NCBI GenBank assembly: GCA_016839865.1
Contig: JAEOTN010000305.1
Span: 1-5,687 of the forward strand
Reading direction: 5' to 3'
DNA length: 5,687 nucleotides
DNA from: Promethearchaeota archaeon
GTDB taxonomy: Archaea > Asgardarchaeota > Lokiarchaeia > Sigynarchaeales > MK-D1
In this document: piece by piece, positions 1 to 5,687 of the stretch
Layout: each line of letters starts with the position of its first letter
How positions within the stretch are numbered: position 1 is the stretch's first letter
The notes under the pieces: model-generated
Database searches by the model: none
What the model was told of the DNA's origin: nothing
The model's input: only the letters and a program-made list of their open reading frames with translations
Made by a program: the position numbers and the translations under genes

Positions 1-123
1 AATAATATAGATCTCCAATCCATCAACTCCAATGGATCGACCATATTTTAAACCGCGATCAACTCTAGCTTGTAGATCAGATTTTAAATCATCAAATTCT
101 AAATCACCGTTATTGTTAGACAC
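1..123 (-). CDS. Second TldD/PmbA-family protein, probable TldE/PmbA subunit (N-terminal 41 residues, cut by left window edge)
   Basis: An open frame of 41 codons runs from a GTG at 123-121 to the left edge without a stop. The translation starts MSNNNGDLEFDDLKSDLQ and continues into RGLKYGRSIGVDGLEIYII. That last part resembles the first helix and strand of TldD/PmbA proteins, where an Ala/Gly-rich helix leads to a 'GAD-x-x-E-V' strand. The GTG abuts the TAG stop of tldD (126-124) with no gap, and a strong GGAGGAG Shine-Dalgarno lies 8 nt upstream inside the last tldD codons. The two genes are therefore almost certainly co-transcribed and translationally coupled. In characterised systems TldD and TldE form a heterodimeric peptidase in which TldE lacks the metal site. 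Whether this protein lacks HExxxH cannot be seen, so the TldE assignment is an inference from the pairing; a second TldD-type protein is the alternative. Confidence 0.72.
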   Translation of the reverse strand, partial: MSNNNGDLEFDDLKSDLQARVDRGLKYGRSIGVDGLEIYII

Positions 124-1551
124 CTAATTTTCTCCTCCAAAACGAACTCCATCAAATAGGACTTTGGGTCCACCCATACCAACAGGTAAAGGAAATTGGC
201 CTTTCTTTCCGCATCCACCAAAGTATCCGCTTTTTAATTCGAAATCCTTTGTCATACCAGAAATATTCTTCAGTAAGTTTAGGATGCCACCAGTTAGCGT
301 TACATCCTTTATTGGGTATTTCTTTTCACCATTCTCTACCCAATATCCTCTAACTGCTTTAAACATAAAAGTTCCTTCTCCTGGAGTTACTTGACCACCA
401 GTAGTTCCAATTGCATAAATACCAGTTCCCAATTGTTCAAGTGCCTCTTCTTCCGTTAGATCCCCTGGTTGGACATAGGTATTTTTCATCCGAGGGATAG
501 GTGCAAAGGTATAATTGATTGCTCTAGCATTGCCCGTCAATTCTCCGTTAGATAAAGAAGAAGTGGCTCTTGAATTCAAGTATCCTTTTAGTACACCTTT
601 ATCAAGTAATTCAGCTCGTTGTGTTTTTATACCCTCGTCATCATAGGGAAGATAGAAAGGGCATACATTATCAGATACTTCCATAATTCCTTCATCTACC
701 ATACTAACATACTCTGAACCTAAGGTTTCTCCAATTCGATCATGAATGGCACTGTGTTTGGTCACGATTGCATCACCTTCAGTGAGATGTCCAAAACTTT
801 CGTGGGCTAGCACTCCTGTTAGGATATTATCAGTTAATGCTTTGAATTCACCTGCTGGGGAGGCTTTTGCTTCTAGCAATTCTTTTGCATTTAGAGCAGC
901 TTTCTTTGCGAATTCCTCTGGAGTGTTTCCTTCTCGTTTGAAGAATTCTAACCCAACACTACCACCATTTCCCTCAAAACATCGAACAAGATCTCCTGAT
1001 TGGGTTTTTGAAGCCACCATTGTTCTCATATCTAAAACATTCGGATACCATTCAATTTCTGTTCCCTCTGAATTTGTAAACAACTTTTGACCTGAGAGTT
1101 CACCATATAGTAAAACTAAACTTGAAATATTTTCACCATATTCCTTCGCAGTTGCCTCCATACGATTAATATAACCAAGTCGTTCTTCAGTTTCTAGCAA
1201 CCATGGTTTCTCCCGTATATCTTGTTTGAGTTTTATACCTTTGATTGGTTCTATTCTTTCATATTCGGATTTAATTGTGACTACTGGAGCTGAAGCTTTA
1301 GCAATACCCAGAGCACTTCTTGCAGCTTGATCAGTTGCAGCTTTAGATAGATCTGCAGTAAAAGCATATCCAGATGCTCCCTGGTAAAAGACGTTGAATC
1401 CAATCCCAGCTCGTTTCATTGTTTTTAATTGACTTATTCGTCCATTATCCTTTACAATTGTACGTAAGGTTAATTCATCATACCTTGCGTCAACAAAATC
1501 AGCACCTTCTTTTTCTGCAGTTCTGATGGATGCTTGTAATTTATCGAACAT
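124..1551 (-). CDS. tldD: TldD metalloprotease (peptidase family U62)
   Basis: This encodes a complete 475-residue TldD, close to the usual family length of about 450-480. The metal-site motif HESFGH (His250, Glu251, His255) is followed by LTEGD, matching the HExxxH-(x)-EGD signature of TldD. The C-terminal GCGKKGQ segment carries Cys447, the position of the third metal ligand. Other family blocks are present: DDEG with DKGVLKGYLNSR (residues 304-328) and PIPRMKNTYVQPGD (351-364). No signal peptide or membrane segment is seen, so the protein is cytosolic. TldD works with TldE to degrade unfolded peptides and, in bacteria, to trim the microcin B17 precursor and the CcdA antitoxin; the archaeal substrate is unknown. 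The ATG at 1551 is the first start in frame, since a TAA lies 9 nt upstream, and AGGT sits 8 nt before it. The stop TAG touches the GTG of the next gene, forming an operon. Confidence 0.95.
   Translation of the reverse strand: MFDKLQASIRTAEKEGADFVDARYDELTLRTIVKDNGRISQLKTMKRAGIGFNVFYQGASGYAFTADLSKAATDQAARSALGIAKASAPVVTIKSEYERIEPIKGIKLKQDIREKPWLLETEERLGYINRMEATAKEYGENISSLVLLYGELSGQKLFTNSEGTEIEWYPNVLDMRTMVASKTQSGDLVRCFEGNGGSVGLEFFKREGNTPEEFAKKAALNAKELLEAKASPAGEFKALTDNILTGVLAHESFGHLTEGDAIVTKHSAIHDRIGETLGSEYVSMVDEGIMEVSDNVCPFYLPYDDEGIKTQRAELLDKGVLKGYLNSRATSSLSNGELTGNARAINYTFAPIPRMKNTYVQPGDLTEEEALEQLGTGIYAIGTTGGQVTPGEGTFMFKAVRGYWVENGEKKYPIKDVTLTGGILNLLKNISGMTKDFELKSGYFGGCGKKGQFPLPVGMGGPKVLFDGVRFGGEN
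132..138 (-). promoter_or_regulatory. Shine-Dalgarno site for the GTG-started tldE-like gene
   Basis: GGAGGAG on the minus strand ends 8 nt before the GTG at 123. It matches the anti-Shine-Dalgarno of 16S rRNA well and is the strongest such site in the window. It lies within the codons for the final Gly-Gly-Glu of TldD, so ribosomes finishing tldD would cover it. This supports GTG at 123 as the true start. Confidence 0.7.
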
Positions 1552-1559
1552 ATTTTCTT

Positions 1560-1563
1560 ACCT
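1560..1563 (-). promoter_or_regulatory. Weak Shine-Dalgarno of tldD
   Basis: AGGT on the minus strand lies 8 nt before the ATG at 1551. The match is only four bases, much weaker than the site in front of the downstream gene. It is consistent with a short leader of about 20 nt starting near 1572. Confidence 0.35.
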
Positions 1564-1593
1564 AGTGAGAATAATATGTCAATAATTTGGTCA

Positions 1594-1602
1594 CATATAA
1601 AT
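1594..1602 (-). promoter_or_regulatory. Candidate archaeal TATA box for the tldD operon
   Basis: The minus strand reads ATTTATATG here. Its centre at about 1598 predicts a transcription start near 1572, about 26 bp downstream, leaving a leader of about 20 nt that contains the AGGT site. An independent promoter is plausible because the preceding small gene ends 146 bp upstream. The local sequence is AT-rich, so chance matches are likely. Confidence 0.4.
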
Positions 1603-1611
1603 GGGGAGTAA

Positions 1612-1626
1612 TCTGAGTGATTCAGA
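1612..1626 (-). repeat. Short inverted repeat upstream of the tldD TATA box
   Basis: TCTGA, a 5-nt spacer and TCAGA form a perfect 5-bp inverted repeat about 10 bp upstream of the tldD TATA candidate. The position would suit an activator or repressor site. Arms this short occur often by chance. Confidence 0.2.
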
Positions 1627-1697
1627 GTCATTTAATTTTTTATAATTTTAAAATGATGTCACAATGTGCAGAAAATATTGAGAATCAAATTATCGAT

Positions 1698-1937
1698 TTA
1701 TTTCTTTGATTTGTTATATTTAAATTGAGCGAGAGTAATATCGTCCTTCTCAATTTCTTTTTTTATGAATGCAAAATCATCAGTAAATATATCAGAAAAA
1801 GCTTCGTCCTCAACCGAAGCTACAACCTTGTTCTTTGAGGTAAATCTTGTAAGACTCAAATCATCCTTCATTTTTTTAATTTTCTCTCGGATCTCATCAT
1901 CTCGTTTAACTTCGGATTGATCGATATTTTGAGCCAC
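1698..1937 (-). CDS. Small highly charged protein of unknown function (79 aa)
   Basis: I do not recognise this protein. It begins with GTG at 1937 and ends with TAA at 1698-1700; an in-frame TAA lies 21 nt upstream of the GTG, so no longer form exists. By manual count about 44% of residues are charged (14 Lys, 3 Arg, 11 Asp, 7 Glu), with near-neutral net charge and no Cys or Trp. Residues 8-28 look like a charged helix or short coiled coil; residues 45-75 hold hydrophobic positions (FSDIF, DDFAFI, ITLAQF) that may form a small fold or a partner-binding segment. It is cytosolic, with no signal peptide or membrane helix. Reality as a gene is supported by a TATA-like box centred 26 bp before the GTG, which fits a leaderless transcript, and by its place in the gap between two same-strand genes. 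There is no clear Shine-Dalgarno. A regulator or accessory of either neighbour is possible but only a guess. Confidence 0.68.
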   Translation of the reverse strand: MAQNIDQSEVKRDDEIREKIKKMKDDLSLTRFTSKNKVVASVEDEAFSDIFTDDFAFIKKEIEKDDITLAQFKYNKSKK

Positions 1938-1949
1938 ATATAAATATGG

Positions 1950-1967
1950 TATTTAAAGTATTTAAAG
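1950..1967 (-). promoter_or_regulatory. Duplicated TATA element, candidate promoter of the 79-aa gene
   Basis: On the minus strand CTTTAAATA occurs twice in perfect tandem (1967-1959 and 1958-1950). The distal copy is centred at 1963, exactly 26 bp upstream of the GTG at 1937, the classical archaeal TATA-to-start distance. Use of this copy would give a leaderless mRNA starting at the initiation codon. The proximal copy would place the start inside the coding region and is less likely to be the functional box. Confidence 0.5.
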
Positions 1968-1975
1968 GTCGCGAC
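1968..1975. promoter_or_regulatory. GTCGCGAC palindrome abutting the TATA/BRE position
   Basis: This perfect 8-bp, GC-rich palindrome in otherwise AT-rich DNA lies directly upstream of the distal TATA copy, covering the place where TFB contacts the BRE. It could be an operator or part of a BRE. No protein can be named for it. Confidence 0.25.
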
Positions 1976-2012
1976 AAAAATTGATCATTGCTTATAAACT
2001 TTTGTGAAAGCT

Positions 2013-2032
2013 AAAAAGCATTTGAAGAATGC
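2013..2032 (-). terminator. Candidate hairpin plus T-tract terminator of the PAS kinase gene
   Basis: On the minus strand GCATT, a 5-nt loop (CTTCA) and AATGC form a 5-bp stem that is followed at once by TTTTT. It lies about 100 bp after the kinase stop and before the promoter of the next gene. Archaeal termination depends mainly on T-tracts, so the tract may matter more than the weak stem. Confidence 0.35.
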
Positions 2033-2055
2033 GTATACTACTACTGCCCAGATTA

Positions 2056-2076
2056 CTTGAAATATCACTCTTCAAG
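2056..2076. repeat. Inverted repeat CTTGAA/TTCAAG downstream of the kinase gene
   Basis: Perfect 6-bp arms flank a 9-nt loop, 60-80 bp after the kinase stop codon. It could form a small 3'-UTR hairpin in the kinase mRNA. No T-tract follows, so it is not called a terminator. Confidence 0.25.
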
Positions 2077-2135
2077 CGTTACTAGTATATTGTCCCTTTC
2101 TCCAATAATGGTTAATTTAGTAAAACCTCTAGATA

Positions 2136-4826
2136 TCAGTCTAATATGTCTTGAATCTTTGCTAGTAAAGTAATTCTATTGAAGGGTTTATTGAGAAATC
2201 CTGCAAGCTTCTTCCCTGGTATTCTATTTAATGCTTCATGTTCACTATATCCAGACATCAAAATTATTGGGATATCAGATTTGATTTCTTGCATCTCCTG
2301 GAATGCAATATCTCCATTCATTTCCGGCATAGATAAATCGAGTAGGACAAGGTTGAGTTCTTCCATATTCTCTTTGAATTCTTGTACCCCATCAATACCA
2401 TTTGAGGCTAAAAGTACTTCAAAGCCACTATTTTCCAAAATAAGTTTTAAAACATTTCTAACATCAATTTCATCATCACAAACAAGAATTTTGTTTTTCT
2501 TTATTTGTCTCTTTGAGGAAACTTTTTGTTTTTCCTTCAAAACTATGGATTTCTTTGAAATAGGCAAGAGGATCCTGATTGTGGTAAGATCTTTCTTATT
2601 ACTAATTACCTTAATTGCACCTTTATGTCCCCGGACAATCCCAAGAACAACTGGTAATCCTAACCCCCTACCCACAAATTTTGTTGTATAGAATGGATCA
2701 AATATCTTATCTGTGTATCCTTTGTCAAATCCTTTTCCTGTATCTTTAACATCAATATATACAAATTTTCCAATAGCTAATGAATCGCCAAGAATAAATT
2801 CAGATTGATGTTTCTCTTCAAAATCAAATTCTCCAATTTGAAAATATACGGTACCAGTTCTTGATCCAATTGCATCTATTGAGTTGTTGACCAAGTTTTC
2901 TAAGATTTGCATAATTTGAATCTTGTCACCATCAATTGGAGCATAAGACGTATCAAAATTGAGATTTAGTTTGATATTTTCAGGTAATAGCTCTGTTATG
3001 AAATGACGTTCACCTAATAAAAGATCACATAAATTTAATGTTTCTACTAAGAATTTACCTTTTCCTGAAAGGGCAAGCATCTGTTTGGAAAGATTTGCTG
3101 CACGTATAGATGAATTTTCGATTTGCGTTAAGAAATTCAAAGTATTGGAATCGTCGTCTAAATCAGCTTTTGCAAGGTTTGCATAGTTTATTATGCTCAT
3201 AAGAATATTATTGAAGTCGTGAGCTATCGCTCCGGCAAGATTTCCTAAGCTTTCGTATTTTTCAACCTGCTGGATTTTTGTTTGCAAATTCTTTTTTTCT
3301 TCTTCTACACGTTTTATTTCAGTCAAGTCTTGGATAAATACCAATGTTGCTGGTCCATCATTGAGAACTATCTGTGTCACTTCAACATGAATTGGAAATG
3401 AGGTATTGTCCTTTTTCAATCCAACAGAATCATAGCTGGAGTTAACTTTTTCACCCTTTTCACGTTTACGTCCTCTGTCTGTGAGTTCCTTCCTTACTTC
3501 CGGTGCTTGGATATTTTGAACAGGTGATCCAATGACCTGAGTTTTTGGGTCAAACTCATATAACTTAAGAAACTGGGGATTTGCATAGAGGATAAGACTA
3601 TCCCTAATAACTAAAATCCCAACTGGCGAGGAATCAAATAGGGTTCTATACCTCTGTTCACTTTCAGTTAATGATTTCAACGCTTGATATTGTTCGGTGA
3701 AATCGATAAGCGTTCCATAAATCGCATTTTTGCCTTGGAATTGCCCTGTTTTGGAATGTACTTCGACCCAACGGGTTTCTCCTATTTTGGTTATGATACG
3801 GTGTTGAAATGAATTTACGACATCATATTCTCCTTCTTGTTTCTTCACTCTTTGTTCTATAATAAATTGGAGATCTTCTGGATGAATCATTTTATTGATT
3901 TGGTCATCATTGAATTCTAATAATTCCTCTCTTGTATAACCATGAATTTCACATAACTTATCATTAACATATTTAAAGACATCATCTTGTAAAATGAAAA
4001 TCCCTAATAGTGACTGCTCTGATATTTGACGAAATTTTTCTTCGCTTTCTTTTAAAGAAGCATTTGTATTAATTTGATTTGAAATATCAATGAGAGTTCC
4101 AAAGCTTGCAGTTCTCCCTTGATATTCACCTGACCGAGAGTGAACTTCAACCCATCGTACTTCCCCCTGCTTAGTGATGATGCGATGCTGTATAGAGTCA
4201 GGAACTTCCTCTTCTCCCGATAGAATTTTCCTACGCTGTTCTTTAATCATTCCAAGGTCATCTGGATGGATATTTTGATCTATTTCCTCTGCAGTAAGTG
4301 AAAGGAGTTCTTTCTTCGGATATCCTTGAATTTCACAAAATTTATCATTGACATATTTTAGTAGACCGTCTTGAAGAATATATATACCTAATAATGATTG
4401 TTCTGATATTTGCCGAAATTTTTCTTCGCTTTCTTTAAGAGCATTTTCACTGATTTTCCTTTTGCTAATATCCCGAATTGAGGTGATTCTATACTCGATA
4501 CCCTCGTGGATAATGACTTTACTATAAACTTCACATGGTAAAGTAGTCCCATCTTTTTTTATGGTAATGACATCATAGGGATATTCCATCAATCCCATAA
4601 ATCCTTTCTTAACATCTTCATGAGATTCAGGGGCAATAAAGCTGAAGGGAGTCATACTCAAAAGTTCTGTAGCATCGTATTCGAACATAGATACTAGTTG
4701 ATCATTTATATGGACAATTTTGCCTTCATGAGTAATTGCAATACCCTCAAAACTACCCTCGACAAAGAGTTTGTACTTTTCAATGAGCTCCAAATCTAAT
4801 TCATTTTCTTTATGATTTGAACTCAT
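2136..4826 (-). CDS. Soluble hybrid sensor histidine kinase: four PAS domains, HisKA, HATPase, C-terminal receiver
   Basis: This cytosolic kinase autophosphorylates on His and passes phosphate to its own receiver Asp. The frame opens with GTG at 4835 straight after an in-frame TAG, but I prefer ATG at 4826 because AGGTG lies 6 nt before it and overlaps the GTG; that gives 896 residues. Numbering below is from the GTG. PAS domains are at about 20-126, 139-255, 267-383 and 397-509. A charged helix (about 505-530) leads to the H-box AIAHDFNN with phosphorylated His539. The N-box ENLVNNSIDA (646-655), G1 box DTGKG (698-702), F-box IFDPFYTTK and G2 box GRGLGL (722-727) are all present, so the kinase core looks active. 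The receiver has acidic Asp787/Asp788, phospho-acceptor Asp833, Ser861 at the usual Thr/Ser position and Lys883. There is no membrane segment, so the signal is probably intracellular (redox, gas, small ligand). No HPt or DNA-binding output is fused, so partners must be encoded elsewhere. Confidence 0.93.
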   Translation of the reverse strand: MSSNHKENELDLELIEKYKLFVEGSFEGIAITHEGKIVHINDQLVSMFEYDATELLSMTPFSFIAPESHEDVKKGFMGLMEYPYDVITIKKDGTTLPCEVYSKVIIHEGIEYRITSIRDISKRKISENALKESEEKFRQISEQSLLGIYILQDGLLKYVNDKFCEIQGYPKKELLSLTAEEIDQNIHPDDLGMIKEQRRKILSGEEEVPDSIQHRIITKQGEVRWVEVHSRSGEYQGRTASFGTLIDISNQINTNASLKESEEKFRQISEQSLLGIFILQDDVFKYVNDKLCEIHGYTREELLEFNDDQINKMIHPEDLQFIIEQRVKKQEGEYDVVNSFQHRIITKIGETRWVEVHSKTGQFQGKNAIYGTLIDFTEQYQALKSLTESEQRYRTLFDSSPVGILVIRDSLILYANPQFLKLYEFDPKTQVIGSPVQNIQAPEVRKELTDRGRKREKGEKVNSSYDSVGLKKDNTSFPIHVEVTQIVLNDGPATLVFIQDLTEIKRVEEEKKNLQTKIQQVEKYESLGNLAGAIAHDFNNILMSIINYANLAKADLDDDSNTLNFLTQIENSSIRAANLSKQMLALSGKGKFLVETLNLCDLLLGERHFITELLPENIKLNLNFDTSYAPIDGDKIQIMQILENLVNNSIDAIGSRTGTVYFQIGEFDFEEKHQSEFILGDSLAIGKFVYIDVKDTGKGFDKGYTDKIFDPFYTTKFVGRGLGLPVVLGIVRGHKGAIKVISNKKDLTTIRILLPISKKSIVLKEKQKVSSKRQIKKNKILVCDDEIDVRNVLKLILENSGFEVLLASNGIDGVQEFKENMEELNLVLLDLSMPEMNGDIAFQEMQEIKSDIPIILMSGYSEHEALNRIPGKKLAGFLNKPFNRITLLAKIQDILD
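3672..4439 (-). repeat. Intragenic tandem duplication encoding PAS2 and PAS3 (2 x 384 bp)
   Basis: Codons 133-260 and 261-388 align end to end with no gap, a period of 128 residues or 384 bp. By manual count about 79 of 128 residues are identical, including an unbroken run of 19 at the start (from LKESEEKFRQ). The same spacing shows in DNA: nearly identical stretches begin at 4021 and 4405. The other two PAS domains are far more different, so this pair arose from a separate, later duplication. Confidence 0.85.
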
Positions 4827-4832
4827 CCTGAC

Positions 4833-4837
4833 CACCT
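4833..4837 (-). promoter_or_regulatory. Shine-Dalgarno deciding the ATG start of the PAS kinase
   Basis: AGGTG on the minus strand ends 6 nt before the ATG at 4826, ideal spacing. It overlaps the first possible start (GTG 4835-4833), which itself follows directly after an in-frame TAG and has no binding site upstream. The site therefore favours ATG, shortening the protein by three residues. Confidence 0.55.
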
Positions 4838-4871
4838 ATATTGTTTGTAATACCAAATGTTATCAAATCGG

Positions 4872-4882
4872 CATATTTTAAG
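4872..4882 (-). promoter_or_regulatory. Candidate TATA box of the PAS kinase gene
   Basis: The minus strand reads CTTAAAATATG, centred near 4877. It predicts a start near 4851 and a leader of about 25 nt carrying the AGGTG site. It lies in the 132-bp gap after the upstream kinase, so the two kinases may be transcribed separately, although read-through cannot be excluded. Confidence 0.35.
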
Positions 4883-4883
4883 T

Positions 4884-4917
4884 TATTGGCTATACTAAGT
4901 GTAAATAACAACCAATA
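4884..4917. repeat. Inverted repeat TATTGG-N22-CCAATA upstream of the kinase TATA box
   Basis: Perfect 6-bp arms are separated by 22 nt, starting immediately upstream of the TATA candidate. Arm centres are 28 bp apart, between two and three helical turns. It could bind a dimeric regulator or be chance in AT-rich DNA. Confidence 0.2.
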
Positions 4918-4958
4918 TGAGGAATCTTAAGACATGAAGGGAATTAGAACTCCAAATT

Positions 4959-5687
4959 TCAAGAATTTTCGTGCAAGCTTTTTATTAATGACAATAAAGA
5001 AGAAGCAGTATATGGTTTTTGTAGGAAACCAGCCATATTTTCCATTATTGAACGATCTAAAGCATCTTGTTCGCTATACCCGCTCATGAGTATTATAGGA
5101 ATGTCTGGATCTATTTCCCTCATTTCTTGGAAAACAAGATCTCCAGTCATTTTTGGCATTGTTATATCTAAAAGTACTAAACCAAGTGTCTCTCTTCTTT
5201 CCTTAAAGATTTTAATACCTTCTATTCCATCAACGGCTAAAATTACATTATAGCCTTCTGTTATTAGTATCTCTTTAATGACCTTGCGGATTATCGGTTC
5301 ATCATCGCAGACTAAAATCAAATTTTGATTGTCATTTTTCCTAATTGAAGGTCGTTCTATACTCATCTCTATTTTTTTCTTAGTATGTGGGAGTAAAATC
5401 CGAAATGATGTCCCCGTATTAATTTCACTTTGGAGATGAATTGCACCTTTGTGGCTTTTTACAATTCCTAGCACAACTGGGAGTCCCAATCCCCGTCCAA
5501 CAAATTTTGTTGAATAAAATGGATCAAATATTTTTTCTAAGGAATGTGCCTCAATTCCTCTACCATCATCAACAATTTCAATAAATGTGTAGGTACCATA
5601 AATCAACTTATTGCCAAGAATTAAGTCATTCCCAAAATCTGAATCAACTTCAATCAATCCCATCCTGATATCGATTTTTCCAGTATT
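4959..5687 (-). CDS. Hybrid sensor histidine kinase, C-terminal part (HATPase core and receiver; 5' end beyond right edge)
   Basis: The frame stays open to the window edge (242 residues visible, first NTGKIDIR). The ATG at 5663 is internal, not the start, because the residues before it continue the ATPase fold and match the paralogous kinase downstream. Counting from that ATG, the visible parts are the G1 box DDGRG (32-36), the F-box KIFDPFYSTK, the G2 box GRGLGL (56-61), and a receiver with Asp120/Asp121, phospho-acceptor Asp166 in LVLLDITMP, Ser194 and Lys216. The H-box and any sensor domains lie outside the window. It is paralogous to the neighbouring four-PAS kinase: 29 of 32 residues are identical across the F-to-G2 block and 30 of 41 around the phospho-Asp. 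It ends with TGA at 4959-4961. It should phosphorylate its own receiver; what it senses cannot be told. Confidence 0.9.
   Translation of the reverse strand, partial: NTGKIDIRMGLIEVDSDFGNDLILGNKLIYGTYTFIEIVDDGRGIEAHSLEKIFDPFYSTKFVGRGLGLPVVLGIVKSHKGAIHLQSEINTGTSFRILLPHTKKKIEMSIERPSIRKNDNQNLILVCDDEPIIRKVIKEILITEGYNVILAVDGIEGIKIFKERRETLGLVLLDITMPKMTGDLVFQEMREIDPDIPIILMSGYSEQDALDRSIMENMAGFLQKPYTASSLLSLIKSLHENS

Noticed and set aside
164..394. Plus-strand open frame of 76 codons
   Set aside because: It lies wholly inside tldD on the opposite strand, has a composition typical of an antisense shadow (many Pro, Ser, Phe), and no promoter or ribosome site.
746..1090. Plus-strand open frame of 114 codons
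   Set aside because: It is antisense to the most conserved part of tldD including the HExxxH region; the protein looks like a reverse translation shadow with no recognisable domain.
1627..1660. AT-rich stretch with TTTTAAAA and partial inverted symmetry after the 79-aa gene
   Set aside because: Base composition alone explains it; no stem with GC pairs and no clear T-tract on the transcribed strand.
1868..1939. A 23-codon minus-strand frame from the ATG at 1939
   Set aside because: It is very short, overlaps the 79-aa gene in another frame and shows no protein-like pattern; kept only as a point about start selection.
1938..2135. Possible small RNA gene (tRNA, C/D-box RNA or riboswitch) in the 198-bp gap
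   Set aside because: No cloverleaf, no paired C (RUGAUGA) and D (CUGA) boxes and no known aptamer core was seen.
2179..2691. Plus-strand open frame of 170 codons
   Set aside because: It is antisense to the receiver and ATPase end of the PAS kinase, with low-complexity Ser/Phe/Ile content and no start signals.
4926..4933. TCTTAAGA palindrome after the upstream kinase stop
   Set aside because: It is an 8-bp AT-rich palindrome with no loop and no T-tract; too weak to call a terminator or operator.
1..5687. CRISPR array, insertion sequence or attachment site
   Set aside because: There are no regularly spaced repeats, no transposase or integrase frame and no terminal inverted repeats; the only long repeat is the coding PAS duplication.

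Overview
The window is AT-rich and every recognisable gene lies on the minus strand, so transcription runs from right to left. It looks archaeal. TATA-like boxes sit about 26 bp upstream of inferred transcription starts, one small gene appears to be leaderless with a GTG start, and other starts carry anti-16S-type GGAGG/AGGTG ribosome binding sites. Together with bacterial-style multi-PAS hybrid histidine kinases and a TldD pair, this suits a low-GC, signalling-rich archaeon. Asgard or another mesophilic lineage is a guess; nothing here fixes the phylum.

Layout from right to left (direction of transcription): (i) 4959-5687 is the 3' part of a hybrid sensor histidine kinase (ATPase core plus receiver), cut by the right edge. 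(ii) 2136-4826 is a complete soluble hybrid histidine kinase with four PAS domains, a HisKA H-box, a HATPase core and a C-terminal receiver. It has its own candidate promoter and is a tandem paralogue of the upstream partial kinase. (iii) 1938-2135 is intergenic, with a candidate hairpin/T-tract terminator for the kinase and a TATA region for the next gene. (iv) 1698-1937 encodes a 79-residue, very charged protein of unknown function. (v) 124-1551 is tldD, a U62-type metalloprotease with an intact HExxxH motif and the C-terminal cysteine ligand. (vi) 1-123 is the beginning of a second TldD/PmbA-family gene, probably tldE/pmbA. It starts with GTG directly after the tldD stop codon and its Shine-Dalgarno lies inside the last tldD codons.

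Two functional modules are therefore visible: a tandem pair of PAS-sensing phosphorelay kinases, and a translationally coupled TldD/TldE-type protease operon, with an orphan small gene between them. No mobile element, CRISPR array, tRNA or rRNA was seen. The content is mostly of known kinds. The points worth attention are the unrecognised small gene with its unusual promoter, the recent-looking PAS duplication, the kinase tandem, and the partial gene at the left edge.
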